In this document: positions 42,456-50,378 of the stretch, one piece after another
How positions within the stretch are numbered: the stretch's first letter is position 1
Layout: every line of letters begins with the position of its first letter
DNA from: Paracoccus wurundjeri
GTDB lineage: Bacteria; Pseudomonadota; Alphaproteobacteria; Rhodobacterales; Rhodobacteraceae
DNA: 64,000 nt
Reading direction: 5' to 3'
Assembly: GCF_030678915.1 (NCBI RefSeq)
Contig: NZ_JAUUTZ010000005.1
Span: 124,001-188,000, forward strand
The notes under the pieces: generated by a model
Database searches by the model: none
Told to the model about the DNA's origin: nothing
What the model saw: the letters and a program-made list of their open reading frames with translations, nothing else
Position numbers and translations under genes: made by a program

Positions 42456-43550
42456 ATGTTCCACCCCCGCGAACCGCCGGAATTCATCATGTCAGGATGC
42501 CCGCCAGATATGTCAGACCCGCGAAATGCCGCGAAAAAGGCGGGCCTGATCTATGTGAATGACGACCTGCCCGGCATCACCCGTATCCGTGCGGGCAAGG
42601 GCTTTTCCTATCGCGACCCCAAAGGGCGCCGGATCGCCGACAGGGCCGAGCGCAACCGGCTTGCTGCAATTGCCGTGCCTCCGGCCTATCGCGACGTGTG
42701 GATCTGCCCCGATCCGCGCGGCCATATCCAGGCCACGGGCCGGGACGCGCGCGGGCGGAAACAATATCTCTATCATCCCGATTTCCGCGCATTCCGGGAA
42801 CATGCGAAATTCGATCACATAGTGGAATTCGCGCAGGTCCTGCCGACAATCCGCGCACAGCTCCGCAAGGACATGGCACGAAGGGGGCTGTCGGCGCGTA
42901 AAGTTCTGGCGACGGTGGTTTTTCTGCTTGAAGACACCTTGATCCGGGTCGGCAACGACGATTATGCCCGTCAGAACAACTCTCGTGGCCTGACCACGCT
43001 TCGCGGCCGTCATGTTCAGCTCCACGCCAGCAAGGTCCGGTTTCACTTCAAGGGCAAAGGCGGCAAGGAATGGGATCTGAGTGTCCGCAACCCTCGCGTC
43101 GCCCGGATCATTCGCCTGATACAGGATTTGCCCGGACAGCACCTGTTCCAATATCTGGACAAGGACGGCGCAAGACAGAAAATCAGCTCGACCGATGTGA
43201 ACGATTATCTTCGCGACATCTCGGGCCAAGAGGTGACGGCCAAGGATTTCCGGACCTGGGCCGGTACGGTTCTGGCCATGCGGGAGCTTTCGCGATATGC
43301 GGATTTCGAAAGCGAAGCGGACGCGAAACGCAATATCGGCGAAGCTGTCGCGACCGTCGCGGATCGACTGGGCAACACCCCGGCGATCTGCCGGAAATGT
43401 TACATCCACCCCCGGATAATCGACGCCTATCTGTCCGGCAAACTCGGATCGGAACGGCGTGGCGAACAGAACAACCGGCGGCAGGTGACAGGGCTGAGAT
43501 CCGATGAAAAACGGGTGCTGAAACTTCTGGGCGGCAAGCGGCAAGCCTGA
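42456..43550 (+). CDS. DNA topoisomerase IB (poxvirus/eukaryote-like)
   Basis: 364 residues. The type IB tyrosine recombinase-like fold is evident, with the nucleophilic Tyr in CRKCYIHPRI near residue 313, the catalytic Arg/Lys region (KAKGGKEWDL-like KFKGKGGKEW) and Arg in LRDISGQEVTAKDFRTW. It relaxes supercoils through a 3'-phosphotyrosyl link. AAAGGGG lies before the ATG at 42456; MSDP at 42510 is an alternative. It follows otsB by 67 bases. Bacterial copies are often in stress or Ku/LigD-type contexts, although no ku or ligD is visible. Confidence 0.88.
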   Translation: MFHPREPPEFIMSGCPPDMSDPRNAAKKAGLIYVNDDLPGITRIRAGKGFSYRDPKGRRIADRAERNRLAAIAVPPAYRDVWICPDPRGHIQATGRDARGRKQYLYHPDFRAFREHAKFDHIVEFAQVLPTIRAQLRKDMARRGLSARKVLATVVFLLEDTLIRVGNDDYARQNNSRGLTTLRGRHVQLHASKVRFHFKGKGGKEWDLSVRNPRVARIIRLIQDLPGQHLFQYLDKDGARQKISSTDVNDYLRDISGQEVTAKDFRTWAGTVLAMRELSRYADFESEADAKRNIGEAVATVADRLGNTPAICRKCYIHPRIIDAYLSGKLGSERRGEQNNRRQVTGLRSDEKRVLKLLGGKRQA

Positions 43551-43556
43551 TCCCGA

Positions 43557-43874
43557 TTATGTGGCAATGACATATATGATGACGAGGATCACGACCACGA
43601 AGCAAATCACCCCCGCTACCCTCCAGCCATCTCCATTGGCCGCTTGGGTCCCGAAACCGCGATCCGGCTGCCCGGGCGTCTGTTCGTCCGACCGGCCGGA
43701 AATCTCTGACCGGCGCGCATGGCGGACCTGTTCGGCTGTAGGAGGAAAGCCCGAAGCCTCGTCATCCGTTCCAAGCGGCGCGGCGGCGGGATCGGGGAAA
43801 TCAACCTTGTCCTTCGCCCGCCCCCGATCGATATCCTGACGCAGCCGTTCGGAGTGATCCGTTTTTCTGACCAT
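43557..43874 (-). CDS. Small protein with C-terminal transmembrane helix
   Basis: 105 residues. A long, charged, Asp/Arg/Gly-rich N-terminal part is followed by one hydrophobic helix at the C-terminus (WRVAGVICFVVVILVIIYVIA, split near 84-104), so it looks tail-anchored. I do not recognise a family. AGGGAG lies 7 bases before the ATG at 43874. It is 48 bases after the hemerythrin gene on the same strand, so co-expression is likely. It is convergent with the topoisomerase gene, only 6 bases away. Confidence 0.68.
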   Translation of the reverse strand: MVRKTDHSERLRQDIDRGRAKDKVDFPDPAAAPLGTDDEASGFPPTAEQVRHARRSEISGRSDEQTPGQPDRGFGTQAANGDGWRVAGVICFVVVILVIIYVIAT

Positions 43875-43922
43875 GCGTGACTCCCTGTGGCCGCTCGTCA
43901 AACAGAGGAAGTTGGCCGGGGA

Positions 43923-44774
43923 TCATCCATCCCACCAACCGCCCCGCCCTATACAGTGCTGAACATGTTTCGCGGCTTCATCATCCTGATCGTCATGCTT
44001 CGATTGGCCGGCATCCCCCTGCCGCTTCTGCCCGGCGCTGCAGGGGCCCTTGACCGTACCGTCATCGACCGAAACGTCATCGGCCCTCGGGTCGGGCGCT
44101 TGGCCCGGATCGTGGTCACGCAAAGGAAGCGGCCGGGGCAATGGCGTTGTCCCGGCATGTTTTGGCGTTTTCCCGGTACTCAGATGACGAAGTTTCAACT
44201 TCGTCCTTCCCGGTTCATCCACCAGCAAATCCTTGTGATCCAGATAGAACTCGCCCACGATTCTGGCACTGACGCCGGCAGCTTTCATCTTGTCGATCAG
44301 TCCTTTTTCGGATCGCTCCTCGTCTTCGATGAAGTTATGGATAATCTTCCCGGCCACGCGTAACCGCGCAATATCCACGTATTTCTCGTACGGAACCCGG
44401 GTATTTAACAGAAACGACACAAGGTCGGCGACGACTTCCGCATCCGCAAGCGGTTCGTAAGTCCGCAAGCCCATATGACAGGCTTCCTCATACAGAACCT
44501 GATGCAGGACTTCGTGCTTCCTCCAACATTCAAGCAGGTTTTTCTGCAAGTTTTCAGCTTGTTCGGTGCTGGTAATATTTTCGCTTTCCCGAACGAGAGC
44601 CTTCAGTTCCCGATGCTGCTTCTTCAGTAATTCGAAGCCATCTTCTTCCACGTCATCAGCGGAATCCCGATCCATCCCGCGATCCGCCGCACCGGCAGAC
44701 TGCGATATTGCGGCATCTGTCGCACGATCGGTCGCGGCAGCCGGTTTTGGCACCTGTTTTCTCTCTGATATCAT
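43923..44774 (-). CDS. Hemerythrin-domain protein with low-complexity C-terminal tail
   Basis: 283 residues. A polar, Ala/Asp-rich N-terminus is followed by a hemerythrin/HHE domain at about 45-180: QHRELKALVR, WRKHEVLHQVLYEEACH and HNFIEDEE carry the expected His and Glu iron ligands. After a conserved EFYLDHKDLLVDEP segment the last 85 residues are low-complexity (His, Asp, Gln, Pro), perhaps a disordered tail or read-through of formerly noncoding DNA. HHE proteins act in oxygen, NO or redox stress. GGAGG precedes the ATG at 44774; the earlier codons are unsupported. Confidence 0.8.
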   Translation of the reverse strand: MISERKQVPKPAAATDRATDAAISQSAGAADRGMDRDSADDVEEDGFELLKKQHRELKALVRESENITSTEQAENLQKNLLECWRKHEVLHQVLYEEACHMGLRTYEPLADAEVVADLVSFLLNTRVPYEKYVDIARLRVAGKIIHNFIEDEERSEKGLIDKMKAAGVSARIVGEFYLDHKDLLVDEPGRTKLKLRHLSTGKTPKHAGTTPLPRPLPLRDHDPGQAPDPRADDVSVDDGTVKGPCSAGQKRQGDAGQSKHDDQDDEAAKHVQHCIGRGGWWDG

Positions 44775-44831
44775 CGCCTGATCCTCCCTTCGCGATGTTC
44801 CCTGAACTGCCCCTTGTCGACGAAGTGCCAT

Positions 44832-44856
44832 AACCGGCTGCAACGGAAAATGTTCC
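44832..44856 (-). promoter_or_regulatory. EcfG-type promoter for the hemerythrin gene
   Basis: Minus-strand GGAAC-N16-GGTT (complement of 44832-44856), about 58 bases upstream of the ATG at 44774. It probably also serves the small tail-anchored protein downstream. Confidence 0.65.
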
Positions 44857-45311
44857 CGTCCGATACCGCGCGCATCAGGGCAGCAATTCGCCGCGGAAAT
44901 CTAAGAGCGGCCTGCACGGGGAACATCGGGAAAAGCCTTCCGGATTTTCCTGGAACCGGGCCAGACGAGCTTCGGCGGGTCGACGCTTGGGCACAAGATC
45001 GTCGAGGCAGCGATTGCGGCGCAAGCGATCCGGACACTGGCGCGCAGCCTTCCCGACAAAGAGCGCGACAATCGATACCGGCAATGCCCGCATTGCCTTG
45101 GGGCCGCAACGCAGCCGACTATTTCTCGCCTTACGGGGTTTTCATCGGCCCGGCTTGACGCGACCGGCAAAGCGACCTGTCACCAGTTTCTTATGCTTTA
45201 CGGCACCGACGGCACTTCGGTTCTGTCGTGCGCGCCCCGCCCATCCGAATTGCCTATATAACCGGCGAGCCGACCCTTCATCCGGGGGTGGATGGTTGCT
45301 CGCCCGCCCGG
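44857..45311. other. Intergenic region with a possible gene remnant
   Basis: 455 bases between the hemerythrin and BMP genes. On the plus strand, from about 44908, one frame runs without a stop to about 45260 and looks protein-like in part (FGGSTLGHKIVEAAIAAQ, about 44965-45018). It has no start codon or ribosome site and matches no family I know, so it may be a decayed gene. No terminator-like hairpin was obvious. Confidence 0.35.
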
Positions 45312-46292
45312 TTACAATTCCAACTCGGGCCCGTCATACTCGGTGGAAACTTCGATCTCCTTGCTGATCACCTTTTCTTTCAGCGCCTCGATCTGCCGCC
45401 GGACATCCTCGGGAACCTTGTCCGAAAGAGTCAGTGCTACCGCATCGGGATTCTCCAATCCGATCGCCGTGACCGTGCCCGGCTTCCAATCGCCTTCCAC
45501 AAAGTCCCTTACGGCCTCGACGCTTGGGATGCTGACATCGGCGATCGCCGAGCCGACGAAAACCTCGGGCTCCACCTCGGTCCAGTCGATCACATTGCCG
45601 AATTGCCTGGTATTCGTATCCCGCATAGCGTCGATGGCACCCTGACGTCCGGAATTCAGCATGGTGAAGATGAAATCTGCGCCTCGCTCGATTTCGGCCT
45701 TCGCCACACGCGCCGATAGATCGTCGTCGTCCTGATCTCCGGCAAAGATCGTCAGGAACTCGGCATCGGGATTGGTATGCATAAGCCCGTTATAGAATCC
45801 GCCGCGCCCTTTCAGGCCGGGCGTTACCCTGATGCCCGAAATATGGCCGACGACATTCGTCGTGGTCAGAAGCCCCGCCGCTGCACCGGCAAGCCATGCA
45901 CTCTCTTCCTGAAGCACCTCATAGCTGGCCAGATTCGGGCCGCTTACATTGCCCTGCACCACGACAAATGCGATATCCGGAAACTCGGCCGCAACCTGCT
46001 TTGTGGCATCATTGTTTTGCCCGCCATGCGCGATGATCATGTCCGGCCCGTCCTGAGCCAACTGACGCAGAGCATCCGTCAGCAATTCAGGTTCGGGTTT
46101 GATGTCATCAATATAGCTGATCTTTGCGCCGAACTCCTTCTCGATCCTCATGAGGCCATTATACCCGGCTTCCATGAAGCCGTTATCTTCAATGTCCCCC
46201 GGCAGCAGCATTGCAACATTCAGATCATCCCGCTCAGCATAGGCCGCTGTTCCGGCCACTATTGCCAGTGCAGTTATCGCCGACATCTTCAT
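45312..46292 (-). CDS. BMP-family (PnrA-like) substrate-binding protein
   Basis: 326 residues with a signal peptide (KMSAITALAIVAGTAAYA) and a BMP/PnrA-type fold (MLLPGDIEDNGFMEAGYNGL). Relatives bind nucleosides or purine-related ligands for ABC uptake. The first residue after cleavage is not Cys, so it is periplasmic, not a lipoprotein. No ATPase or permease of the class is next to it, so it is an orphan in this window. The start could be the GTG at 46301; the ATG at 46292 has a better-placed AGGTGG. Confidence 0.82.
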   Translation of the reverse strand: MKMSAITALAIVAGTAAYAERDDLNVAMLLPGDIEDNGFMEAGYNGLMRIEKEFGAKISYIDDIKPEPELLTDALRQLAQDGPDMIIAHGGQNNDATKQVAAEFPDIAFVVVQGNVSGPNLASYEVLQEESAWLAGAAAGLLTTTNVVGHISGIRVTPGLKGRGGFYNGLMHTNPDAEFLTIFAGDQDDDDLSARVAKAEIERGADFIFTMLNSGRQGAIDAMRDTNTRQFGNVIDWTEVEPEVFVGSAIADVSIPSVEAVRDFVEGDWKPGTVTAIGLENPDAVALTLSDKVPEDVRRQIEALKEKVISKEIEVSTEYDGPELEL

Positions 46293-46652
46293 TGCCGCCA
46301 CCTCTCCTGTTGGTCATCAATGCCGCAATCAAACCAGATGAACCGGCGTTTTCGGAATGCCGGTTTTGTTAAGGTTAATTATAGAAATCGTTGAAAGTCT
46401 TTTTACGCGTGCATGCTATGGTAATTCTTCGCAGGGCTCATTTCCCACCCTTCACATGCCGCCGCATAAGTCCGGCATGGACAGGAACAGGCTAGACGAA
46501 AACACGCGATTAAAGGGCCAATTGACACCCCGGCCCGCCTTAATCCGGCGGCCCGGCGAGGAACGAGAAACGCCCGGCGTCGTCATGTCGACCCCGCAAA
46601 CGATCAAGTTCCCGCCAGCCCGAACCCGTCATCGCCTGCCCCAAAACAGACC
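46293..46652 (-). other. Intergenic region with a promoter candidate for the BMP gene
   Basis: 360 bases between the small membrane protein gene and the BMP gene, all on the minus strand. A perfect -10 hexamer TATAAT (complement of 46378-46383) lies about 85 bases upstream of the BMP start; the matching -35 is weak. GC-rich inverted segments near 46535-46565 could form a terminator for the upstream operon. Confidence 0.45.
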
Positions 46653-46823
46653 TTACCGTGTTACAAGCCTTAGTATCGGGGTTGTCAGCATGCTGGCCGT
46701 GAACAGCAGAAAGCCCGTCGCAGCCAATATCGACACGTTATGCATCAGCCCGACGTAAAGAAGTGGCACCGCTATGATCGCGACGATGCCCGCGATGACC
46801 TGGCATATGATTGATTTCGACAT
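46653..46823 (-). CDS. 56-residue two-helix membrane protein downstream of lctP
   Basis: A short frame beginning MSKSIICQVIAGIVAII and ending LRLVTR encodes two hydrophobic helices (about 5-25 and 31-50). AAGGAG lies 7 bases before the ATG and overlaps the stop of the lctP gene, which is 11 bases upstream. The tight spacing and membrane nature suggest a small accessory or regulatory partner of the permease. I do not recognise a named family. Confidence 0.68.
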   Translation of the reverse strand: MSKSIICQVIAGIVAIIAVPLLYVGLMHNVSILAATGFLLFTASMLTTPILRLVTR

Positions 46824-46834
46824 CCTGTTTCTCC

Positions 46835-48469
46835 TTATGCAACGAACAAGACAACAGCGCCGATAAGCAGCGCCACGATGGTGAACAGCGGAATCGTTAC
46901 GCGAAGCACCTCACCTTCCCGGCCAAGGATTCCCGCAGTCGTCGTTCCCAGTAAAACATTGCCCGGTGCGATCATGTTGCCCGCGGCACCCCCAGCTGTC
47001 TGAGCGCCAAGGATAGCCGGTTTCAGCAGGCCCGTGGCATCGGCAGTCGAGCTTTGGAACGTGCCGAACAGCAGGTTGGAGGCAAGGTTGGACGTGGTCA
47101 TGAATGCCCCCAGCCCCCCAACCACCGGAGCCAGGAAACCATAGGCGGGTCCGGTGGCGGCCGCCGCCCCATGCGCCAGAACCTCGATAGCGCCCGAGCC
47201 GGCCATCACGTTCGACATGGCAATCAATGCGATGACGGCAATTGTCGACGGGATCGATTTGTCCACCGTATTACGCACTATCCGGCCAAACGAGCCTTGT
47301 TTCATGACGCCGATGCGACGAAAGGCGACATAACCGATCAGTGCGGATGCCAGCAGGAACGACCCCGCATGCGTGAAAGGAGCCATCGAGACCGATGTCG
47401 CATCCCTGACAAATCCCAGATCCGTCACCGTTTCCGGGAAATCCACGCCAAATGCAAAGGCGCTCAGCGAGTTCTTCAGCGGAGAGACCAGCAGAATGGC
47501 GAAAGTGATCAGGACCAAGGCGTAATAGGGAATGAACGCCTGATTCAATGTCAGGGCGCGGGGCGAGGCGATTGCCGCCACATCTTGCGGATCGGAGCCT
47601 GTTCCGCCACCGCCATGCCCCGTCCCCTCGCGGGCCTCTTTGGTGAAGACGCTACTGGTGCGGGGTTTCTCGGCCCGATAGCGCGGCAGGCGCGCCAGAA
47701 CGAACAGGGCCGCGAAAGCCACGCTGGACGCAACAAAGCCATTCAGAACATCGTTCCATTGCGACAGCGCCAATGTCAGCCCGCCCTGAATCGCGGACAT
47801 GATCACGATAATCGGCAACCCATGCCACACCCCGCGAGCGCGATCGTAAAGCCAGCAAACAAGAATGCCGCCAAGCGCATTGAGGATCCAGATGAAAGCG
47901 GCTGCATAAAGGGCGGTTTGCGCCGCCAGCAGCGGCTCCATCGCCGTGACTTCCTTGAGGCCCAGCCATGCCACGCCCAAAGTGCCGAAAGTATTGTTCC
48001 ACGCATGGCCGATCAGTGGAATGATAACCGCATAAAGCGGACGCACGCCGATGCCCACCAGCAAAGGCGCACATACGGCGATAGGAACGCCAAATCCCGT
48101 GACCCCTTGCAGGAACGACGCGAAAGCCCAGCCGAAAGCCATCACCTGTACCAGCGGATCGGGAAGAACATCGGCAATCCCGTGGCGCAATCGTTCGAAG
48201 GCTCCACCCTCGTCGCTGACCTCGTAAATCAGGATCGATGCCCAGACAACGTAAAGCACGGTGATCGCGCTCCACACACCCTTGACGCTTTCAAAACCGA
48301 TGGTTTCCGCGGAAGCCCCGAAATAGAACCAGGCAATACCGACCGCGATCAACCAGGACACCGGGCCTGCCTCGGCCGCTCCCCATCGGCCTGCAAGCAT
48401 CAGCGCAAGCAGGATCAGCAGCGGCAATGCCCCCGTCAACCAGCTTATTATGGTAACTGGTAGTTCCAT
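46835..48469 (-). CDS. L-lactate permease (LctP/LldP) family transporter
   Basis: 544-residue integral membrane protein of the LctP family, with about 13 helices and family landmarks GVTGFGVPIAVCAPLLVGIG (about 121-140) and the GHAWNNTFGTLGVAW segment. The C-terminal GAQTAGGAAGNMIAPGNV is diagnostic. It takes up L-lactate or glycolate by proton symport. The ATG at 48469 follows GGGAGGAAA; the longer frame covers the upstream gene's end. No lactate dehydrogenase is nearby. Instead it sits 37 bases after the second ggt, so another 2-hydroxy acid or small acid may be the cargo. Confidence 0.9.
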   Translation of the reverse strand: MELPVTIISWLTGALPLLILLALMLAGRWGAAEAGPVSWLIAVGIAWFYFGASAETIGFESVKGVWSAITVLYVVWASILIYEVSDEGGAFERLRHGIADVLPDPLVQVMAFGWAFASFLQGVTGFGVPIAVCAPLLVGIGVRPLYAVIIPLIGHAWNNTFGTLGVAWLGLKEVTAMEPLLAAQTALYAAAFIWILNALGGILVCWLYDRARGVWHGLPIIVIMSAIQGGLTLALSQWNDVLNGFVASSVAFAALFVLARLPRYRAEKPRTSSVFTKEAREGTGHGGGGTGSDPQDVAAIASPRALTLNQAFIPYYALVLITFAILLVSPLKNSLSAFAFGVDFPETVTDLGFVRDATSVSMAPFTHAGSFLLASALIGYVAFRRIGVMKQGSFGRIVRNTVDKSIPSTIAVIALIAMSNVMAGSGAIEVLAHGAAAATGPAYGFLAPVVGGLGAFMTTSNLASNLLFGTFQSSTADATGLLKPAILGAQTAGGAAGNMIAPGNVLLGTTTAGILGREGEVLRVTIPLFTIVALLIGAVVLFVA

Positions 48470-48506
48470 GATTTCCTCCCTTTTTTGACGCCTCCTCCTC
48501 TTGGCG

Positions 48507-50105
48507 TCACCAACCCGCTGCGATCCCCTCTCCTCGCGGATCTGCCGCGCCCGACAGGACACCGTTATCCGGATCGATCCTGATCGCGGCCGCATGGCCG
48601 ACAAGATCGCTCCAGGGTTCGATAACCTCTACCGGGTGACCCAGTTGCCCGAGCGAGGCGGTGACGGAATCGCCGAACAACGCCTCGATACGGAGATTGC
48701 GGGTTTCTTCGCCCCAGGTGCGGCCGTAAAGCCAGCGAGGGCTGTCTATCGCGACCTGCACGTCATCGCCGAAATCGACGAAGCGCGTCGCCACCGCCGT
48801 ACTGGTCTGCGGCTGCCCTTCGCCCCCCATCGTGCCATAGACCAGCAGCGGTTTACCGTCGCGGAACATCATGCCGGGCATCAATGTATGGAAACAGCGT
48901 TTGCCGGCCTCCAACCGGTTCACATGCCCTTCGTCCAGCGAAAAGAACGAGCCGCGATTCTGCAGCAGGACGCCGGAATCGCCCGCGACAAGGCCGGAAC
49001 CGAATTCGTGATAAAGGCTCTGGATGACCGAAACCGCGTTTCCATCGCCATCCACCACCACCGTTGCCGTAGTGTCCTGCCCCATCGGCACAGGCTGCGC
49101 CGGATGCGCCGAACTCATGTCGATACGGCCGGCCAGCTCGGCCGCGTATTCCTTTGACAGCAAATCGGCAAGCGGGATCTCCGCATGTTCGGGATCGGTC
49201 AGATAGCGATCGCGGTCGACAAAGGCGAGTTTGGTCGCCTCGACCACCAGATGGACATAAGCGGCAGGGTCCGATTTCAGTGCCGCCACATCGAAATTCT
49301 CAAGGATATTCAGGATCATCAGATGGGCGAAACCCTGGCTGTTCGGCGGGTGCTGAAAACAGCTGTAGCCGCGGTAATCGACCCCGACCGGATCTTCCCA
49401 GTTACCGCGGTGCCCCCAGAGATCCTCTGCCTGCCAGTATCCGCCTGCCGTATCCAGAGAACGGATGATTTCTTCGGCAACTGCCCCTTCGTAGAAACCT
49501 TTGCGCCCTTGCCGGGCCACGGCCTCCATCGTTTCGGCCAGGGCGGGAAAACGCATGATCTCGCCGGTTTTGGGTGCACGCCCCTCGGGCATGAATATGC
49601 GCGCGGTCGTCTTGTGCGCGGACAGGACATCGGCGGTCATCGTGGTGAAAGCAGCCTGCCCGGCGGAAACCGGATATCCGTCGCGGGCATAGGCAATCGC
49701 CCCCGCAAGATCGTCCGCAAGGCTGAGTTTGCCAAAACGCTCATGCGCCATGCACCAGCTGTCGACGGCTCCCGGTACAGTCACCGCCGACATGACGCCA
49801 CGCGATGGAATCACGTCATGACCCGCCTTGCGGTAAAGCTCGCGGGTTGCGGCGGTAGCGGAACGCCCCGATCCGTTCAAAGCGTGCAAAGCATCAGTGC
49901 CGGCATCGTAAATCAGCCAAAAGGCATCTCCGCCCATGCCGGTCATATGCGGATAGACGACGCCAAGCGTCGCGTTCACCGCGATCGCCGCATCAACCGC
50001 CGATCCTCCGTTCTGCAGCACTGAAAGCCCTGCAAGAGACGCCAGATAATGAGGCGAGGAAACCATTCCTCGCGTTGCCATTGTCGTGGGGCGTGACGTT
50101 TTCAA
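48507..50105 (-). CDS. Gamma-glutamyltransferase family protein (second copy), TTG start
   Basis: 532 residues. The catalytic motif reads TTATVVVD with the presumed nucleophile Thr345. It aligns base for base with the TTHxSVVD motif but has Ala at the His position. GGSAVDAAIAVNATLGVV (about 34-51) and YPHMTGMGGD are family landmarks. There is no signal peptide. GGAGG lies 9 bases before a TTG at 50105; the first in-frame ATG (50081) has no ribosome site. It is the first gene of an operon with lctP, and a palindrome lies 35-56 bases upstream. It differs from the copy at 8457-10244 (only the general fold is shared). Confidence 0.84.
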   Translation of the reverse strand: MKTSRPTTMATRGMVSSPHYLASLAGLSVLQNGGSAVDAAIAVNATLGVVYPHMTGMGGDAFWLIYDAGTDALHALNGSGRSATAATRELYRKAGHDVIPSRGVMSAVTVPGAVDSWCMAHERFGKLSLADDLAGAIAYARDGYPVSAGQAAFTTMTADVLSAHKTTARIFMPEGRAPKTGEIMRFPALAETMEAVARQGRKGFYEGAVAEEIIRSLDTAGGYWQAEDLWGHRGNWEDPVGVDYRGYSCFQHPPNSQGFAHLMILNILENFDVAALKSDPAAYVHLVVEATKLAFVDRDRYLTDPEHAEIPLADLLSKEYAAELAGRIDMSSAHPAQPVPMGQDTTATVVVDGDGNAVSVIQSLYHEFGSGLVAGDSGVLLQNRGSFFSLDEGHVNRLEAGKRCFHTLMPGMMFRDGKPLLVYGTMGGEGQPQTSTAVATRFVDFGDDVQVAIDSPRWLYGRTWGEETRNLRIEALFGDSVTASLGQLGHPVEVIEPWSDLVGHAAAIRIDPDNGVLSGAADPRGEGIAAGW

Positions 50106-50139
50106 AGCTTTTCCCCTCCCTTTGTGGAATAACAGATAC

Positions 50140-50161
50140 CATAACTGACATGGCAGTTATG
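50140..50161 (-). promoter_or_regulatory. Perfect palindrome CATAACTG / CAGTTATG upstream of the second ggt
   Basis: Eight-base arms (50140-50147 and 50154-50161) with a 6-base spacer, 35-56 bases before the ggt TTG start. The same arms (7 of 8 bases) reappear upstream of the SelA-like gene at 60589-60607. A GntR regulator is encoded directly upstream of ggt and is the first candidate to bind here. Confidence 0.6.
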
Positions 50162-50378
50162 ACAAGAAAAACTATGCGCCCTATTTGCGCACCATATGAA
50201 ATTCACATAAATTGAGATGATTTTATTTTTAATTACAATATGATGGTTGTCAGATCGAAATTCATCAATCACAACACGGACACGCAGCCCTTGGGCGAAA
50301 AGCAAAAAGTTCGGGGGGCTTTATTTCACTGATTCCCTGAAGCGTGAACGATCTGCCCGGCCCCGGAAAACTGCTGAT

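Noticed and set aside
47054-48463. A 469-codon plus-strand frame opposite lctP
   Set aside because: Shadow of the permease; the composition is Arg/Gln/His-rich, typical of antisense to a hydrophobic protein.
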